A stretch of 64,000 bases of DNA from Rhodovulum sp. 12E13 (GTDB lineage Bacteria > Pseudomonadota > Alphaproteobacteria > Rhodobacterales > Rhodobacteraceae), in assembly GCF_003340565.1 (NCBI RefSeq), contig NZ_QPLK01000003.1:124001-188000 (forward strand), written 5' to 3'. Each line of letters begins with the position of its first letter. The first letter of the stretch is position 1. Positions 24,523-33,642 of this stretch are shown piece after piece. Below the pieces are notes generated by a model. The model was not told the origin of the DNA, searched no databases, and was given only the letters and a program-made list of their open reading frames with translations. The position numbers and the translations under genes were made by a program.

Positions 24523-25233
24523 TCACGCTCCCGGCAGGTCGAAGGCGAGATAATGGAGCGCAAGGCGGATCTGCCCGCCGGCAAGATCCCCGCCCTCTCC
24601 CGTCACGACAAGCGGCGTCGGCGCATAATAGGCCTGCGGCTGCCCCAGCAGCCCGTCTGCATAGCTCCCGGCCGCGCGGCCGAGCCCCGAGCCGAAGCGG
24701 TTCGTCGCACCCGCCTCGCCCAGCCTCCACGTCGTGGCCGTGCCGGTGACCTCGCTCACCACCCGCGCCGAGGCGGCAAAGAGCGTCACCTGCGCAGGGA
24801 TGGCGAGGGCCGTCAGGTTGTCGCCCCCCGGCACCACGTCGTGCAGCGCCTCCACCGTGATGAAGCGCGCCGCCGCGCCCGAAGGTGTGCGCGACACACC
24901 CTCCGGCACCCAGCCTCCGCCCACGCGGAGCAGCGCCTGCCCCCCGCCCGCATCCCACGCGCGCCAGCCGGGAAGCGGGTCAAGGAACGACCAGCCGCCA
25001 TTGTCGGCTACGGCCACCCTGCCCTGCTGTCCGGACCACGCCCCCGTGGCAGCCGGCCCCACGCCATAGCAGGCGCCGTCAGGCGCGGATGCCGGCGGGT
25101 CGGCGCGCGCGGCCTCCTCGAGCACCAGTTGCGCCGCAGCGTCGAGCCGCAGGAGCGCCTCGTTGACCGTCACATGCTTCTGCGCCTGGCCGGGCATCAC
25201 CAGCGGCAGGCCGAGATTCGGCGTCTCATCCAT
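24523..25233 (-). CDS. DUF2793 domain-containing protein of the GTA cluster
   Basis: A 236-aa protein. The opening MDETPNLGLPLVMPGQAQKH and VTVNEALLRLDAAAQLVLEE are the hallmark of the DUF2793 family, found beside the host-specificity gene in rhodobacterial GTA clusters and some prophages. GWSFLDPLPGWRAWDA and the Gly/Ala-rich C-terminal half suggest a beta-rich fibre or tip protein. Its start overlaps the stop of the megatron gene by 8 bases. A role in tail-fibre structure or cell attachment is inferred from position only. Confidence 0.82.
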   Translation of the reverse strand: MDETPNLGLPLVMPGQAQKHVTVNEALLRLDAAAQLVLEEAARADPPASAPDGACYGVGPAATGAWSGQQGRVAVADNGGWSFLDPLPGWRAWDAGGGQALLRVGGGWVPEGVSRTPSGAAARFITVEALHDVVPGGDNLTALAIPAQVTLFAASARVVSEVTGTATTWRLGEAGATNRFGSGLGRAAGSYADGLLGQPQAYYAPTPLVVTGEGGDLAGGQIRLALHYLAFDLPGA

Positions 25234-28200
25234 CGAGTTCGATCCTTCTGTAGGGGCCGGCACCGTAAGCCTGGCTGACCTGCGCCACCGCGAGCGCCGT
25301 GGCGCCCGTATCCGCCGCGCGTGCTGCGGCACTCCACGTCCAAGCCGGAGCTGTCACATCGACCTCGCGCAGGATCGCGTCTGCCGGGCCGAGCACCCGG
25401 ACGCGGTAGCGCTCCGCTTCCTCGCCCAGCGGCACGTCCTCTCCGACCCAACTGTCGCCGTCGATCCGCGTCCGGCGGACCCAAGTGAGGTCGAGCCCGT
25501 CATTCCCGCGGTCCGCGACCCGCAGATGCACCGGCGCGTAAGGCCTCAGCCCCACGCCCTGAAAGGCGGCGACGAGGTGCAAAATCGCGGGGTCGTCGAG
25601 CGGCAGCCCCGCCGGCCCGATCCGGAAGTGCCGCTCTAGCCCGCGGGCCGAAGCCGCCAGGCCGACCTGCACGAGCGTCGGATCGATGACGACGACGTGC
25701 GAGCCCGCCGGCCACTCCGGTGCCATGTCGGCCTCAGTTCCGAGCTGGCCGCGCAATCGCAGCGAGAGCGCCCATGTGTCGTCGCCAACAAGGTCCGCGT
25801 GCGCCGCCTGGAACAGCTCCCACCCCGACGGCTTGCCGGAACCGATGGCGAAGAGGTTTGCACCGGACAGAAGGGGCGCAACATCGACCGAGGCGAGCAC
25901 GCCTCCGGTCGCCATCCGCACCCGCACCGGCGCGCCCCTGTCCCACCGGCCCGATCGCGCAGCGGGCATCGCATCGAGCGTCCGCCCCAGCGTGGCCGAG
26001 GTGCGCACCAGCCGGTCAAGCTCGTAGCCCGCGTCCGACGCCGCGCTCAGCACTGCAACAGGGCCGGGCCACGGCTCGGCCGCGACGGCGAGATGCGGCG
26101 CGTGCGGCACCTCCGCACCGGTCATCAACGGCAGGTCGAGGAACAAGGGTGCCACCGGCACCGGCGCCACGAAGGGCCGAGCGGGCGCGGGGGCCTCCTC
26201 GGCCGGCGCCGTCTCGTAAGAGCCCGGCTCGACCCGCATGGCCTCGACGAGCTGGCCCTCGCCCATCTCCACGCGGTCGATCCGCCAGTTCGCACCCTCG
26301 AGAGTCACGACGTCGCCCGCGCCGAGACCGAGCGCCGAGGGCGGCAGCGCAAAGCGCGCCGCGTCTCGTGCCACCCGCCCCTCGGCCAGCCAGCGCTCGG
26401 CCATGCCCTGCGCCTCTGCCTCGCCCAGTACCAGCGGCACCTCGCTTGCTGCAGGCGTCTTGGCTTCCTCGCCCGGAAACGCCGCCTCGGTCGCCGCCGT
26501 CTCGAAATCGCCCCCTGCGCGCACGAAGGCCAGCCGCACTCGCCCCGGGCTCTCTGCTACCGGCGCGCGCGACATCTCGAGATCGCCGTCGATCTCGGGG
26601 CGCACGGCCAGAACGCCCGTCGAGAGCGCCGTCGTGCTCCGCCCCGTTCGCATCGCATAGCGCAGGTTGCCCTCGCGCTCGGCCGCGTTGACACCATAGG
26701 CAAGCAGAAGCGGCTGCAGCGCACCCCGAGCGCCCCCGCCCATGTCCGCCTCGTAGCCGCGCACGAGACCGTGGACGTGGGCGACGTCGACCCCCGTCAA
26801 GCCCGAGCGGTGGCAAATGTCATAGATGACGGCGGCCAGCGACTCGTGCGAGGTCCGCCCGTTCAGCCAGTGTCCGCGGGCATAATTCTCGCCGTCCGAC
26901 CACAGGTCGAGCCGGTTGGGAAACTGGGGAAAGGGCCGCGTGTCCCACGCCCAGACATGCGCGCGCGCCATGTCGAGCATCGGCCCGCCATAGACCGGGC
27001 TGACCGGGTTGTTCGAAGGGTCCTCCCAGTAGGAGATCACGGCACGGAGGTACTGCTGTTGGATAAGCTCGTCCCGCTGACCCGTCGAGTACCAGGGCAG
27101 CCGCGATTCCGACGACTTGGGGTCGATGAACTTGTTGGGCTGGTTCGTCGCCTTGTCGACCGCTGCGCAGCCGAACTCGGTAAACCAGATCGGCTTCGAC
27201 ATCGGCACCCATTCGGTCGGCTCGGCCTGCCGCACGCCGCCCCGCCGCTCGTGATGGGCATTCTGCCACCAACTGCGCAGATCCTTGTAGCGGTAGATCC
27301 AGGGCTCTCCATGGGCACCGTCCTCGATCGGCAGCCGGTTCTGTGCATCGCGCGCCGCCTTGTCGGGGTAGTACCAGTCGAACCCCTCTCCGCCTGCGAC
27401 GCCGCGCCTGAGATAGGCGATGTCGTAGATGGCCGACGTGCCGTCCTGCGCGTCCAGATGCTCCAGCCCTTCACGCCAGTCGGAGAGCGGCATGTAGTTG
27501 TCGATGCCGACAAAATCGACCGCGGGGTCGCCCCAGAGCGGATCGAGGTGGAAATAGACGTCGCCCGACCCGTCGGCCGGCTGGTAGCCGAAATACTCAG
27601 ACCAGTCGGCGGCGTAGCCGATCCTGCAGTCGGGTCCGAGGATGTCGCGCACCTCCTGCGCCAGCGTCCGCATCGCGGCCACGGCGGGAAAGCTGTCGCT
27701 CGATCCGCGAATCTGCGTGAGCGCGCGCATTTCCGAGCCGATGCAAAAGGCGTCGACGCCGCCCGCCGCCTTGCAGATATGGGCATAGTGCAGGATGAAC
27801 CGCCGGTAACCCCAGTCCTCCGGCCCCGTATAGGCCACGGCCGGCCGCGGAGGCGGCGGCGAGGCGGACGTCATGAGGCTCATCGTGTCTTGCCCCTCGC
27901 CCTCGTTGCTCTCGGGCACGGGCGGCGCGACCTCGACCTCCTCGAAATCGTTCGGCTGCGCAGTTCCGAAGAAGTCCGCCACCTCCGCCTCGGCCGTCGC
28001 CGTCCGGTCCGGCGTCCCCGGCACGCCCGGGGCAAGCGACGTCGTGATCCGCCCGCGCCACGGCAGGTTCGGCTGACCGATCTCGCCGCTCCACGGATCG
28101 GGCAACGTGTTGCCCGCCATCTGGTCCATCAGGATGAACGGGTAGAAGATCACGTGCTTGCCGGCTGCCCGCATCTCCGCGATGGCGGCGATCACCGATT

Positions 28201-29230
28201 GGTCCGTGGGCGTGCCGCCATAGATTGGCCGGCCATCGACGAGCGGCACGACCTGTGCGTCCTCGCGCGCCACGCCGCTCACGAACCACGGCAGGTTGTC
28301 GGCATCGATCTCGGTCTGCTCGACCTTGGGGCGCAGCCTGCACTCTCCGCAGCGCAGGTCGTCGCCGAACCAGCAGACGACCATCGTTACCGATTCTGCG
28401 AGCGGCAACTCCTCCTCGAGCTGGCGCATCGCCACACGGAAATCGGCCTCCAGCCCAGGCGCATTGTGGTTGAGCGCCTCCGTCCTGCCCGGCTCGGGCG
28501 TGCGCGTGACCCGACCGGGCTCGAGCACGTATTCGCCCGAGCCGGGCACCAGCGCCACCCCGCGGATCATGCTGGACAGGCTCCGCATGTCTTCCGGCAC
28601 CACCTGCTCGTCGGTCGGGCGGACCACCTCGAACGACAGCTGCGGCACCCGGTTGCCGAACGGCCCGAGCTCCAGCCCCTCGATCACCACATAGGCCGTG
28701 CCGCGATGGGCGGGCGCATTGCCTGCCCCTTCCACTGCTTCGATCAGCGGATCGGGAAGCTGATCCTCGTCACCGGGGTAAACCCGCATGTCGAGCTCGT
28801 CGCGCCCGATCTCGATCCCGTCGGCCCAGACACGGCCCACCCGCAGGATCGGGCCCTCGCCCAGCGCGACAGCGAGACTGACAGAGTAGGAATAGGTCTT
28901 GGTCGTGGCGCCACCGCCGCCCTTGCCACCGACGTCCTCCTTGCGAACCCGCTCCTTGAACCGTGTCGACCAGATCACCTGCCCGCCCACGCGCGTGCGG
29001 GCATACGTGCGGGCCATCGCCGTGCCCTCGCTCGCTCCCGTCACCCGATAGCGCGACAGCTTGCCGATCTCGACGACGTCGCTGCCCGCCCCCATCAGCC
29101 GCTGGTCGATGACCCGGCCGACCGTCGCACCAATGGCTCGCCCGATCACGACCGAGGAAAGGCCAAGCACAGAGCCGCCCACAGCCCCGCCGATCGCGGC
29201 GCCAGCCGCCGAAAGAAGGATCGTCGCCAT
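25226..29230 (-). CDS. GTA baseplate multidomain protein 'megatron' (orfg15, host specificity)
   Basis: A 1334-aa protein, the largest of the cluster. It begins with a Gly-rich amphipathic stretch (ILLSAAGAAIGGAVGGSVLG) and then TYSYSVSLAVALGEGPILRV. The middle is a glycosidase-like TIM-barrel domain with HVIFYPFILMDQMAGNTLPD, VDAFCIGSEMRALTQIRGS, DFVGIDNYMPLSDWREGLEH and KPIWFTEFGCAAVDKATNQP. The C-terminal half carries phage tail-tip and fibronectin-like parts. In Rhodobacter capsulatus GTA this protein forms the baseplate tip and is proposed to contact and penetrate the cell envelope. It starts 4 bases after the peptidase gene. Long antisense open frames across it are composition effects. 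Confidence 0.95.
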   Translation of the reverse strand: MATILLSAAGAAIGGAVGGSVLGLSSVVIGRAIGATVGRVIDQRLMGAGSDVVEIGKLSRYRVTGASEGTAMARTYARTRVGGQVIWSTRFKERVRKEDVGGKGGGGATTKTYSYSVSLAVALGEGPILRVGRVWADGIEIGRDELDMRVYPGDEDQLPDPLIEAVEGAGNAPAHRGTAYVVIEGLELGPFGNRVPQLSFEVVRPTDEQVVPEDMRSLSSMIRGVALVPGSGEYVLEPGRVTRTPEPGRTEALNHNAPGLEADFRVAMRQLEEELPLAESVTMVVCWFGDDLRCGECRLRPKVEQTEIDADNLPWFVSGVAREDAQVVPLVDGRPIYGGTPTDQSVIAAIAEMRAAGKHVIFYPFILMDQMAGNTLPDPWSGEIGQPNLPWRGRITTSLAPGVPGTPDRTATAEAEVADFFGTAQPNDFEEVEVAPPVPESNEGEGQDTMSLMTSASPPPPRPAVAYTGPEDWGYRRFILHYAHICKAAGGVDAFCIGSEMRALTQIRGSSDSFPAVAAMRTLAQEVRDILGPDCRIGYAADWSEYFGYQPADGSGDVYFHLDPLWGDPAVDFVGIDNYMPLSDWREGLEHLDAQDGTSAIYDIAYLRRGVAGGEGFDWYYPDKAARDAQNRLPIEDGAHGEPWIYRYKDLRSWWQNAHHERRGGVRQAEPTEWVPMSKPIWFTEFGCAAVDKATNQPNKFIDPKSSESRLPWYSTGQRDELIQQQYLRAVISYWEDPSNNPVSPVYGGPMLDMARAHVWAWDTRPFPQFPNRLDLWSDGENYARGHWLNGRTSHESLAAVIYDICHRSGLTGVDVAHVHGLVRGYEADMGGGARGALQPLLLAYGVNAAEREGNLRYAMRTGRSTTALSTGVLAVRPEIDGDLEMSRAPVAESPGRVRLAFVRAGGDFETAATEAAFPGEEAKTPAASEVPLVLGEAEAQGMAERWLAEGRVARDAARFALPPSALGLGAGDVVTLEGANWRIDRVEMGEGQLVEAMRVEPGSYETAPAEEAPAPARPFVAPVPVAPLFLDLPLMTGAEVPHAPHLAVAAEPWPGPVAVLSAASDAGYELDRLVRTSATLGRTLDAMPAARSGRWDRGAPVRVRMATGGVLASVDVAPLLSGANLFAIGSGKPSGWELFQAAHADLVGDDTWALSLRLRGQLGTEADMAPEWPAGSHVVVIDPTLVQVGLAASARGLERHFRIGPAGLPLDDPAILHLVAAFQGVGLRPYAPVHLRVADRGNDGLDLTWVRRTRIDGDSWVGEDVPLGEEAERYRVRVLGPADAILREVDVTAPAWTWSAAARAADTGATALAVAQVSQAYGAGPYRRIELDG

Positions 29231-29233
29231 GCC

Positions 29234-29689
29234 TCAGCCTCGCGTGTCCGTGTCAGTATCGGGAAAGACGAACCGCGCCACGACGCGCCGCGCCCAGGGG
29301 GCGGAGAGCGCGCTCTCAACAACCCCGCGCCCGCTCATGGCGTGGATGAAGGTCGGGCCGGCAGCCCCCTCCGCCGCGATGCCGAGGTGCTTGGCCACCC
29401 CGCGCGCCCGCATGCGGAACAACAGCAGGTCGCCCGCCGCGCCCGGCTCGTCCGCTCTCCGCATTCGCAGATGGCGCCGTGCCGCCTCCCACAGCACCTC
29501 GCGGCCCTGCGGCTCACCCCAGTCCGGGCTGTAGGGCGGGATGGCTTGCGGCTCGCATCCGTAGAGCGCGCGCCAGACGCCCCGCACGAGTCCGAGGCAA
29601 TCGCACCCTGCGCCGCGTCGCGAGGCCTGGTGCCGGTAGGGAGTGCCCAGCCAGCATCGCGCGGCGGCGACCACCCGGGCCCCGCTCAT
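29234..29689 (-). CDS. GTA NlpC/P60 family peptidase (orfg14)
   Basis: A 151-aa cysteine peptidase of the NlpC/P60 type found in GTA and siphophage tails. It contains ARCWLGTPYRHQASRRGAGC then DCLGLVRGVWRALYG with the catalytic cysteine near residue 31, GDLLLFRMRARGVAKHLGIA with the catalytic histidine near 101, and FIHAMSGRGVVESAL. In R. capsulatus GTA it sits at the baseplate and is thought to cut peptidoglycan for DNA entry. ATG 29689 overlaps the stop of the hub gene in an ATGA of 4 bases. Confidence 0.94.
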   Translation of the reverse strand: MSGARVVAAARCWLGTPYRHQASRRGAGCDCLGLVRGVWRALYGCEPQAIPPYSPDWGEPQGREVLWEAARRHLRMRRADEPGAAGDLLLFRMRARGVAKHLGIAAEGAAGPTFIHAMSGRGVVESALSAPWARRVVARFVFPDTDTDTRG

Positions 29690-30594
29690 GTCAGGTCCCG
29701 CGTTCGGGGCCGGTAGCTGCCGCCATCGTTCAGCCCCGAACGCTGAGGATAGGTCGTCACCCAGTCGTCGCCGGGGATGTAGGGAAAGCCGCGAAAGTTC
29801 ACGACATTGCCAAACTTGCTGCGGCACGTCTCCAGTGCCTTGTCGCAGCCGGCCTCTACGCGCACCATATCGCCCACGGAGACCGGCGCGCGCAAATCCT
29901 GCCAGAGTTCGAGCGTCCGGTCGGAGGCTCCGAGCCAATCGTCGCGCACCTGACCGACGAGACCCGCCGCCGCTCCTGTCAGGACGCGCAGCCGCCCGCG
30001 GGCGAACCATCCGTCCGCGAAGCCCTGCAGCGAAGTGAAACGGAACTTGCGGCTGCCATCGACATCCTCGACGGCCACCTCGGCCGAAAAGGCGGGATCG
30101 CCGAGGTCGACGCCGCAGCCCCTGTCGCCCAGAACCGCGCCACAAATCCGCTGATAGACATTCCCGCGGGGCTGATTCAGCTCTTCGGTGAGCCCGCGCA
30201 GGTCCGCGCGAAAGGCGCCGGTGCCCCATGTCACCTCGCCCAGCGTGCCGCGAAAGAGCACCATACGCCGCGCGACGTCGGTCCAGTCGACCAGCCAGCA
30301 GGTCACAGCGGCCCCGTCGTATCGTCCCGCCGCGATGTCGTCCTCCGCGATCGCCGAAGAAGACAGCGCACCCGCAGCTTCCACGTTGTCGATCGCGAGA
30401 CCCGTTGTCTGCGTCAACGCACCTGCGCTCATGCCGGTCTCGGCACGGAACTCCCAGCCGTCGAACGCCAGATCCCGGTCGTGGTCGGTGAAACCCAGCC
30501 GCGCACCGTCTTTCCGCTCAAGGGCCCAGGCACGGCAGGTCAGCGTCGCGCCGGTGCCCAGCTCGGCCAGCAGTGCCTCGCGCCCCCCGCTCAT
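29686..30594 (-). CDS. GTA hub protein, DUF2163 (orfg13)
   Basis: A 302-aa protein of the DUF2163/phage hub family. It begins with SGGREALLAELGTGATLTCR and contains LGFTDHDRDLAFDGWEF. Four cysteines in the second half (RICGAVLGDRGCGVDLGD near residue 160; EAGCDKALETC near 255) are followed by FGNVVNFRGFPYIPG, the pattern expected for an iron-sulfur-binding tail hub; the solved R. capsulatus GTA baseplate includes such a cluster. ATG at 30594 overlaps the upstream gene by 4 bases. Confidence 0.93.
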   Translation of the reverse strand: MSGGREALLAELGTGATLTCRAWALERKDGARLGFTDHDRDLAFDGWEFRAETGMSAGALTQTTGLAIDNVEAAGALSSSAIAEDDIAAGRYDGAAVTCWLVDWTDVARRMVLFRGTLGEVTWGTGAFRADLRGLTEELNQPRGNVYQRICGAVLGDRGCGVDLGDPAFSAEVAVEDVDGSRKFRFTSLQGFADGWFARGRLRVLTGAAAGLVGQVRDDWLGASDRTLELWQDLRAPVSVGDMVRVEAGCDKALETCRSKFGNVVNFRGFPYIPGDDWVTTYPQRSGLNDGGSYRPRTRDLT

Positions 30595-31223
30595 GTCCGG
30601 ATCTCCACGACAGGCACGGTCGGCACCTCGCCGGCGACAAAGCCGGCATACGAGATATCGAGCCGATCCGTGTCGAACCGAACCGGAACGTCGAACTCGA
30701 AACCGGCGGTCACCCCCGTTCCCGGGCCCGGCGGCACGACGAAGGCCACGACACCCGTCGCGGCATCCAGCGTCCAGTCGATGCCCTCTACCTGGTCCAC
30801 CCCGTCGATCGCCACGCGCACGGTGCCCGAAACGGGCTTGGCGATCCGGCGCGTCCAGCTTTCCGGTCCCGAGACATAGGTCTTGAGCAGCTCGAAGGAC
30901 TGTCGCATCCCGTCGCCCGCGCCGATCCACTGATCCGTCGCGGCAACCTCGGCAGACGGCGCGCAGGATCGCCAGTCGCCCCAGTCCTTCCAGCGAAAGC
31001 CGTGCAGCGGCCCCCGCCGCGCCTCGAAGAAGGCGATGAGCGCGTCGATGTCATCCATCGAGCGCATGCCAAGGCCGGCATCGAAGCGCCGCCGCGAGGC
31101 CTCCCACGGCGTGTTACGCTCCTCGAAGCCGTTGCTCAGCGTGACGATCTCGGTTCGCCGCTCCGGTCCGCCGCTCGAACCGAAGCTCAGCGATGCCGGG
31201 AACCGTACCTCGTGAAAGGCCAT
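30591..31223 (-). CDS. GTA distal tail protein, DUF2460 (orfg12)
   Basis: A 210-aa protein of the DUF2460 family. Key runs are FHEVRFPASLSFGSSGGPER, IVTLSNGFEERNTPWEASRR, LIAFFEARRGPLHGFRWKDW and GVVAFVVPPGPGTGVTAGFE. In GTA particles it forms the ring between tail tube and baseplate. It overlaps orfg13 by 4 bases and is separated from the tape-measure gene by 10 bases. Confidence 0.94.
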   Translation of the reverse strand: MAFHEVRFPASLSFGSSGGPERRTEIVTLSNGFEERNTPWEASRRRFDAGLGMRSMDDIDALIAFFEARRGPLHGFRWKDWGDWRSCAPSAEVAATDQWIGAGDGMRQSFELLKTYVSGPESWTRRIAKPVSGTVRVAIDGVDQVEGIDWTLDAATGVVAFVVPPGPGTGVTAGFEFDVPVRFDTDRLDISYAGFVAGEVPTVPVVEIRT

Positions 31224-31233
31224 GCTGCCCCCC

Positions 31234-31917
31234 TCACCTGTTCCGCTGGCCGCGGGCGAGCGCGCGGCCCACCTGCGCGGCGATCTGCCCGCTCGAGCGA
31301 CGGAAGCCCTCGACGTCGGGCGTGCTCACGTTCATCACCACCTGCACGGGCCGCGCACCGCCGCCGGCCTGCACGCCGAGCCGCCCGTCGGGCCCCCGCT
31401 CGAGCGGCAGGATTGCCTCGGGCCCCGCCTCGCCCATCAGCCCGGTGCCCCCCCGCATCGGGAAGGTGGTCGGACCAGAGACGACACCGCCGCGTGCGAA
31501 GGCGCGCACGCGTGCCCCGCCCCCCGGTATCGCACGACCTCCGGCGAAAACGCCGCCATCGGCGAAGCCCACGGCACCGATCTGCGCCAGCCCCTGCCCG
31601 ACCAGCCCGCCGAGCTGCTTCGTGATCGGGCGCAGCGCCGCCGAATAGGTCGCGTTCGCGATCGACACAGAGACCGTGCGCAGCGCGTCCGCAGCCGACT
31701 TGCCGTCGAAAACGAGCCCGTCGAAGGCCCGCCTGAGACCGCGGCTGATCGAGTTCGACAGCGTGCTCGCACTCGCCTGGGCCCGGCTCATGCTCCACGT
31801 CATCCGCGCGAGTTCGGCGTCGAAGCGCTCGACCATTGCGCCCGCGCCACCCAGCCGATCCTCCAACCGCTCGAGTTCCGTCTCGAGCGCGTCGCCGCGC
31901 TCTGCCTCATCGGCCAT
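31234..31917 (-). CDS. GTA tail tape measure protein (orfg11)
   Basis: A 227-aa protein with a coiled-coil start (residues about 5-50) and the C-terminal segment GPTTFPMRGGTGLMGEAGPE with AILPLERGPDGRLGVQAGGG, typical of phage tape-measure C-termini. The short length is normal for GTA, whose tail is short. It sets tail length and probably helps DNA pass the membrane. Its start overlaps the small chaperone gene by 11 bases. Confidence 0.92.
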   Translation of the reverse strand: MADEAERGDALETELERLEDRLGGAGAMVERFDAELARMTWSMSRAQASASTLSNSISRGLRRAFDGLVFDGKSAADALRTVSVSIANATYSAALRPITKQLGGLVGQGLAQIGAVGFADGGVFAGGRAIPGGGARVRAFARGGVVSGPTTFPMRGGTGLMGEAGPEAILPLERGPDGRLGVQAGGGARPVQVVMNVSTPDVEGFRRSSGQIAAQVGRALARGQRNR

Positions 31918-32101
31918 GTCGTCCTCCTGTCTCGTCGGGATAGCGGGCCGCGAGCGCGTCGAGATGCGCCCGCGCCATCGGCGCCGTGCCCCCGTCGCGC
32001 CTCGCCAGAATCAAGAGCTCCGCGGGCGTCAAGGCCCAGAAGGCGGCCGGGGCCAGCCGCAGCTCGCCCAGCCCCAGCCGCATAAGCCCCGGCCAGTCCA
32101 T
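31907..32101 (-). CDS. GTA tail assembly chaperone-like protein (orfg10.1)
   Basis: A 64-aa protein, MDWPGLMRLGLGELRLAPAA followed by FWALTPAELLILA. This matches the small conserved GTA protein between the gp10 and tape-measure genes, annotated as a phage tail assembly chaperone. Such proteins bind the tape measure before assembly. It starts 4 bases after orfg10 and overlaps orfg11 by 11 bases. Confidence 0.87.
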   Translation of the reverse strand: MDWPGLMRLGLGELRLAPAAFWALTPAELLILARRDGGTAPMARAHLDALAARYPDETGGRHGR

Positions 32102-32105
32102 GCCG

Positions 32106-32423
32106 TCACTGCTCCGGCAGGGCGAAGGCGCGCACCAGCAGCTCCGCCGCCACCGCGCCCGCCGAGAGCGGCCCCCCCTCGATGTCGGACGAGATCAGCT
32201 GTGCCGCCGTCACGTCCCAGCCGCCGCCGCGCAGTCCCGCCACGAGCACCGCCTGCACGTCGCGTGCGCTGTGGCGGCCCTGCTCGAAACGGTCGATCAC
32301 CTCGACGAGGCTCCCGCAGGCGAGCTCCGCCTCGAGCTCGGCCAGCGCTCCCAGCGTCAGCTTCGCCACCCGCCGCTCGCCGTCGACGACGACCGCAACT
32401 TCCCCTGCCCAAGGATTGGCCAT
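32106..32423 (-). CDS. GTA gp10 family protein
   Basis: A 105-aa protein beginning MANPWAGEVAVVVDGERRVA, then LTLGALAELEAELACGSLVE and VIDRFEQGRHSARDVQAVLV. It matches the conserved GTA-gp10 family, probably a tail assembly chaperone that, unlike the lambda pair, is encoded separately from the small protein after it. Tightly packed: 3 bases from the tail tube gene, 4 bases from the next. Confidence 0.9.
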   Translation of the reverse strand: MANPWAGEVAVVVDGERRVAKLTLGALAELEAELACGSLVEVIDRFEQGRHSARDVQAVLVAGLRGGGWDVTAAQLISSDIEGGPLSAGAVAAELLVRAFALPEQ

Positions 32424-32426
32424 GGT

Positions 32427-32840
32427 TCAGGCCGCGGTGAAGCTGATCGCGCCGGCCGAGGCCATGCTCACCTCGTAGGTGGCCTCGCCGTCGTAATCGC
32501 CGGCATACTCGATGGCAGCGATCTGGAACGGCCCCTCGATCGTCCCGAAGTCCGGCACGATCACCTGGAAGACCGGCGCCTGCTGCCCGAAGAAGACCTC
32601 CCGCGCACGCGTGTCGCTTGCCGCGTCCTTGAACACACCCGACCCCGAGAGCGAGGCGCTCCGCACGCCCGCGCCGACGAGCAGTTCGCGCCATCCGCCC
32701 GGGCTGTCGAGCGTGGTCACGTCGACCGTCTGCGCGTTGAGGCTGAGCCGTGTCGCGCGCAGGCCTGCCAGGGTCTCGAAGGCGCCGCCGCCCGAGGCCT
32801 CGATCTTGATCAACAGATCCTTGCCGGATTGAGCTCCCAT
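32427..32840 (-). CDS. GTA major tail (tube) protein, TP901-1 family (orfg9)
   Basis: A 137-aa tail tube protein. Signature stretches are GKDLLIKIEASGGGAFETLA, LRATRLSLNAQTVDVTTLDS, PGGWRELLVGAGVRSASLSG and DGEATYEVSMASAGAISFTA. It polymerises into the tail tube. ATG at 32840 is preceded by GGAAGGAGGTGGGCC, one of the strongest ribosome binding sites in the cluster, which fits a high-copy structural protein. A 47-base gap separates it from orfg8. Confidence 0.94.
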   Translation of the reverse strand: MGAQSGKDLLIKIEASGGGAFETLAGLRATRLSLNAQTVDVTTLDSPGGWRELLVGAGVRSASLSGSGVFKDAASDTRAREVFFGQQAPVFQVIVPDFGTIEGPFQIAAIEYAGDYDGEATYEVSMASAGAISFTAA

Positions 32841-32887
32841 GGCCCACCTCCTTCCTGTTCGTGTTTCGGGAAACGTGCGCCCGAGGC

Positions 32888-33298
32888 TCAGTCCTCGGCC
32901 ACCAGCGCGGCGAAGCGCATGTCGATGCGTCGCCGCGCTGCCCGCCCCACCCGGCGGGCCGCCGCCCGCACGAAGTCCATCCGCACCACCCGGCCGCGCG
33001 AGAGGGCCGGGCGTGCATCCACCAGCACGTCCGAGATCGCTGCCGCGATCTCCTTGGCGCGGTGGAAGCCGCCCGTGTCGGCCACCACGCTCACGGTGAA
33101 GTCGTGACGCGCCGCGTGGCCGGTGAAGTCGCCCCGGTCGCGGGCATCTTCCGGCCCGAGCATGACGTAGAGATCGGGCACTGCGCCCACAGGCGCGGCA
33201 TCGTAGATCCGCCCACCCGCAAGCGCTTGCACAACCGGGTCCGCCACCAGAGTCTGGTAGATTGCCGCCTGAAGCGCGGCCGCCGCTCCATAGCTCAT
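32888..33298 (-). CDS. GTA tail terminator, DUF3168 (orfg8)
   Basis: A 136-aa DUF3168 protein: AAALQAAIYQTLVADPVVQA, GRIYDAAPVGAVPDLYVMLG, HDFTVSVVADTGGFHRAKEI and ALVAED at the end. It caps the tail tube at the head side. ATG at 33298 overlaps the stop of orfg7 by 4 bases. Confidence 0.92.
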   Translation of the reverse strand: MSYGAAAALQAAIYQTLVADPVVQALAGGRIYDAAPVGAVPDLYVMLGPEDARDRGDFTGHAARHDFTVSVVADTGGFHRAKEIAAAISDVLVDARPALSRGRVVRMDFVRAAARRVGRAARRRIDMRFAALVAED

Positions 33299-33642
33299 GG
33301 GCTGACCTCCTCCTCCCGCGCCGCGCACACCAGAAAGTTCGCCCCCTGATCGGCCTCGGTCACCGCCTCGATCCGCCACATGCGCGTTCCCTCGCGGAAA
33401 CGCTGGTCAGCCTGCGGGCGGCCGGGCCTGCCAGCAGCCATCGCGCGCACCACGATATCGACAGGGATGACCGCCTTCGGCAGCGCATCGCTCGCCAGCG
33501 CCCGGCCCCGCCGCGGTTTCACCTCGGCCCAGTGGACGCCGAGAGCCTCCCAGGTCTCGACATGGCCGCCCGCGCCATCCGGCTGGCGCCGCCGCGCCTC
33601 AAGCACGAGGCGGCGGTTCAGCACGGGCTGCAGCGCGCTCAT
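33295..33642 (-). CDS. GTA head closure (stopper) protein (orfg7)
   Basis: A 115-aa head closure protein: LNRRLVLEARRRQPDGAGGH, VETWEALGVHWAEVKPRRGR and FREGTRMWRIEAVTEADQG. The family retains packaged DNA at the portal exit. It overlaps the genes on each side by 4 bases. Confidence 0.91.
   Translation of the reverse strand: MSALQPVLNRRLVLEARRRQPDGAGGHVETWEALGVHWAEVKPRRGRALASDALPKAVIPVDIVVRAMAAGRPGRPQADQRFREGTRMWRIEAVTEADQGANFLVCAAREEEVSP

Noticed and set aside
25697-29716. A 1339-codon open frame on the plus strand
   Set aside because: It lies antisense to the GTA megatron gene, whose domains and codon use are clear. The frame is open only because stop codons are rare at this GC content; its translation is rich in Arg, Pro and His.
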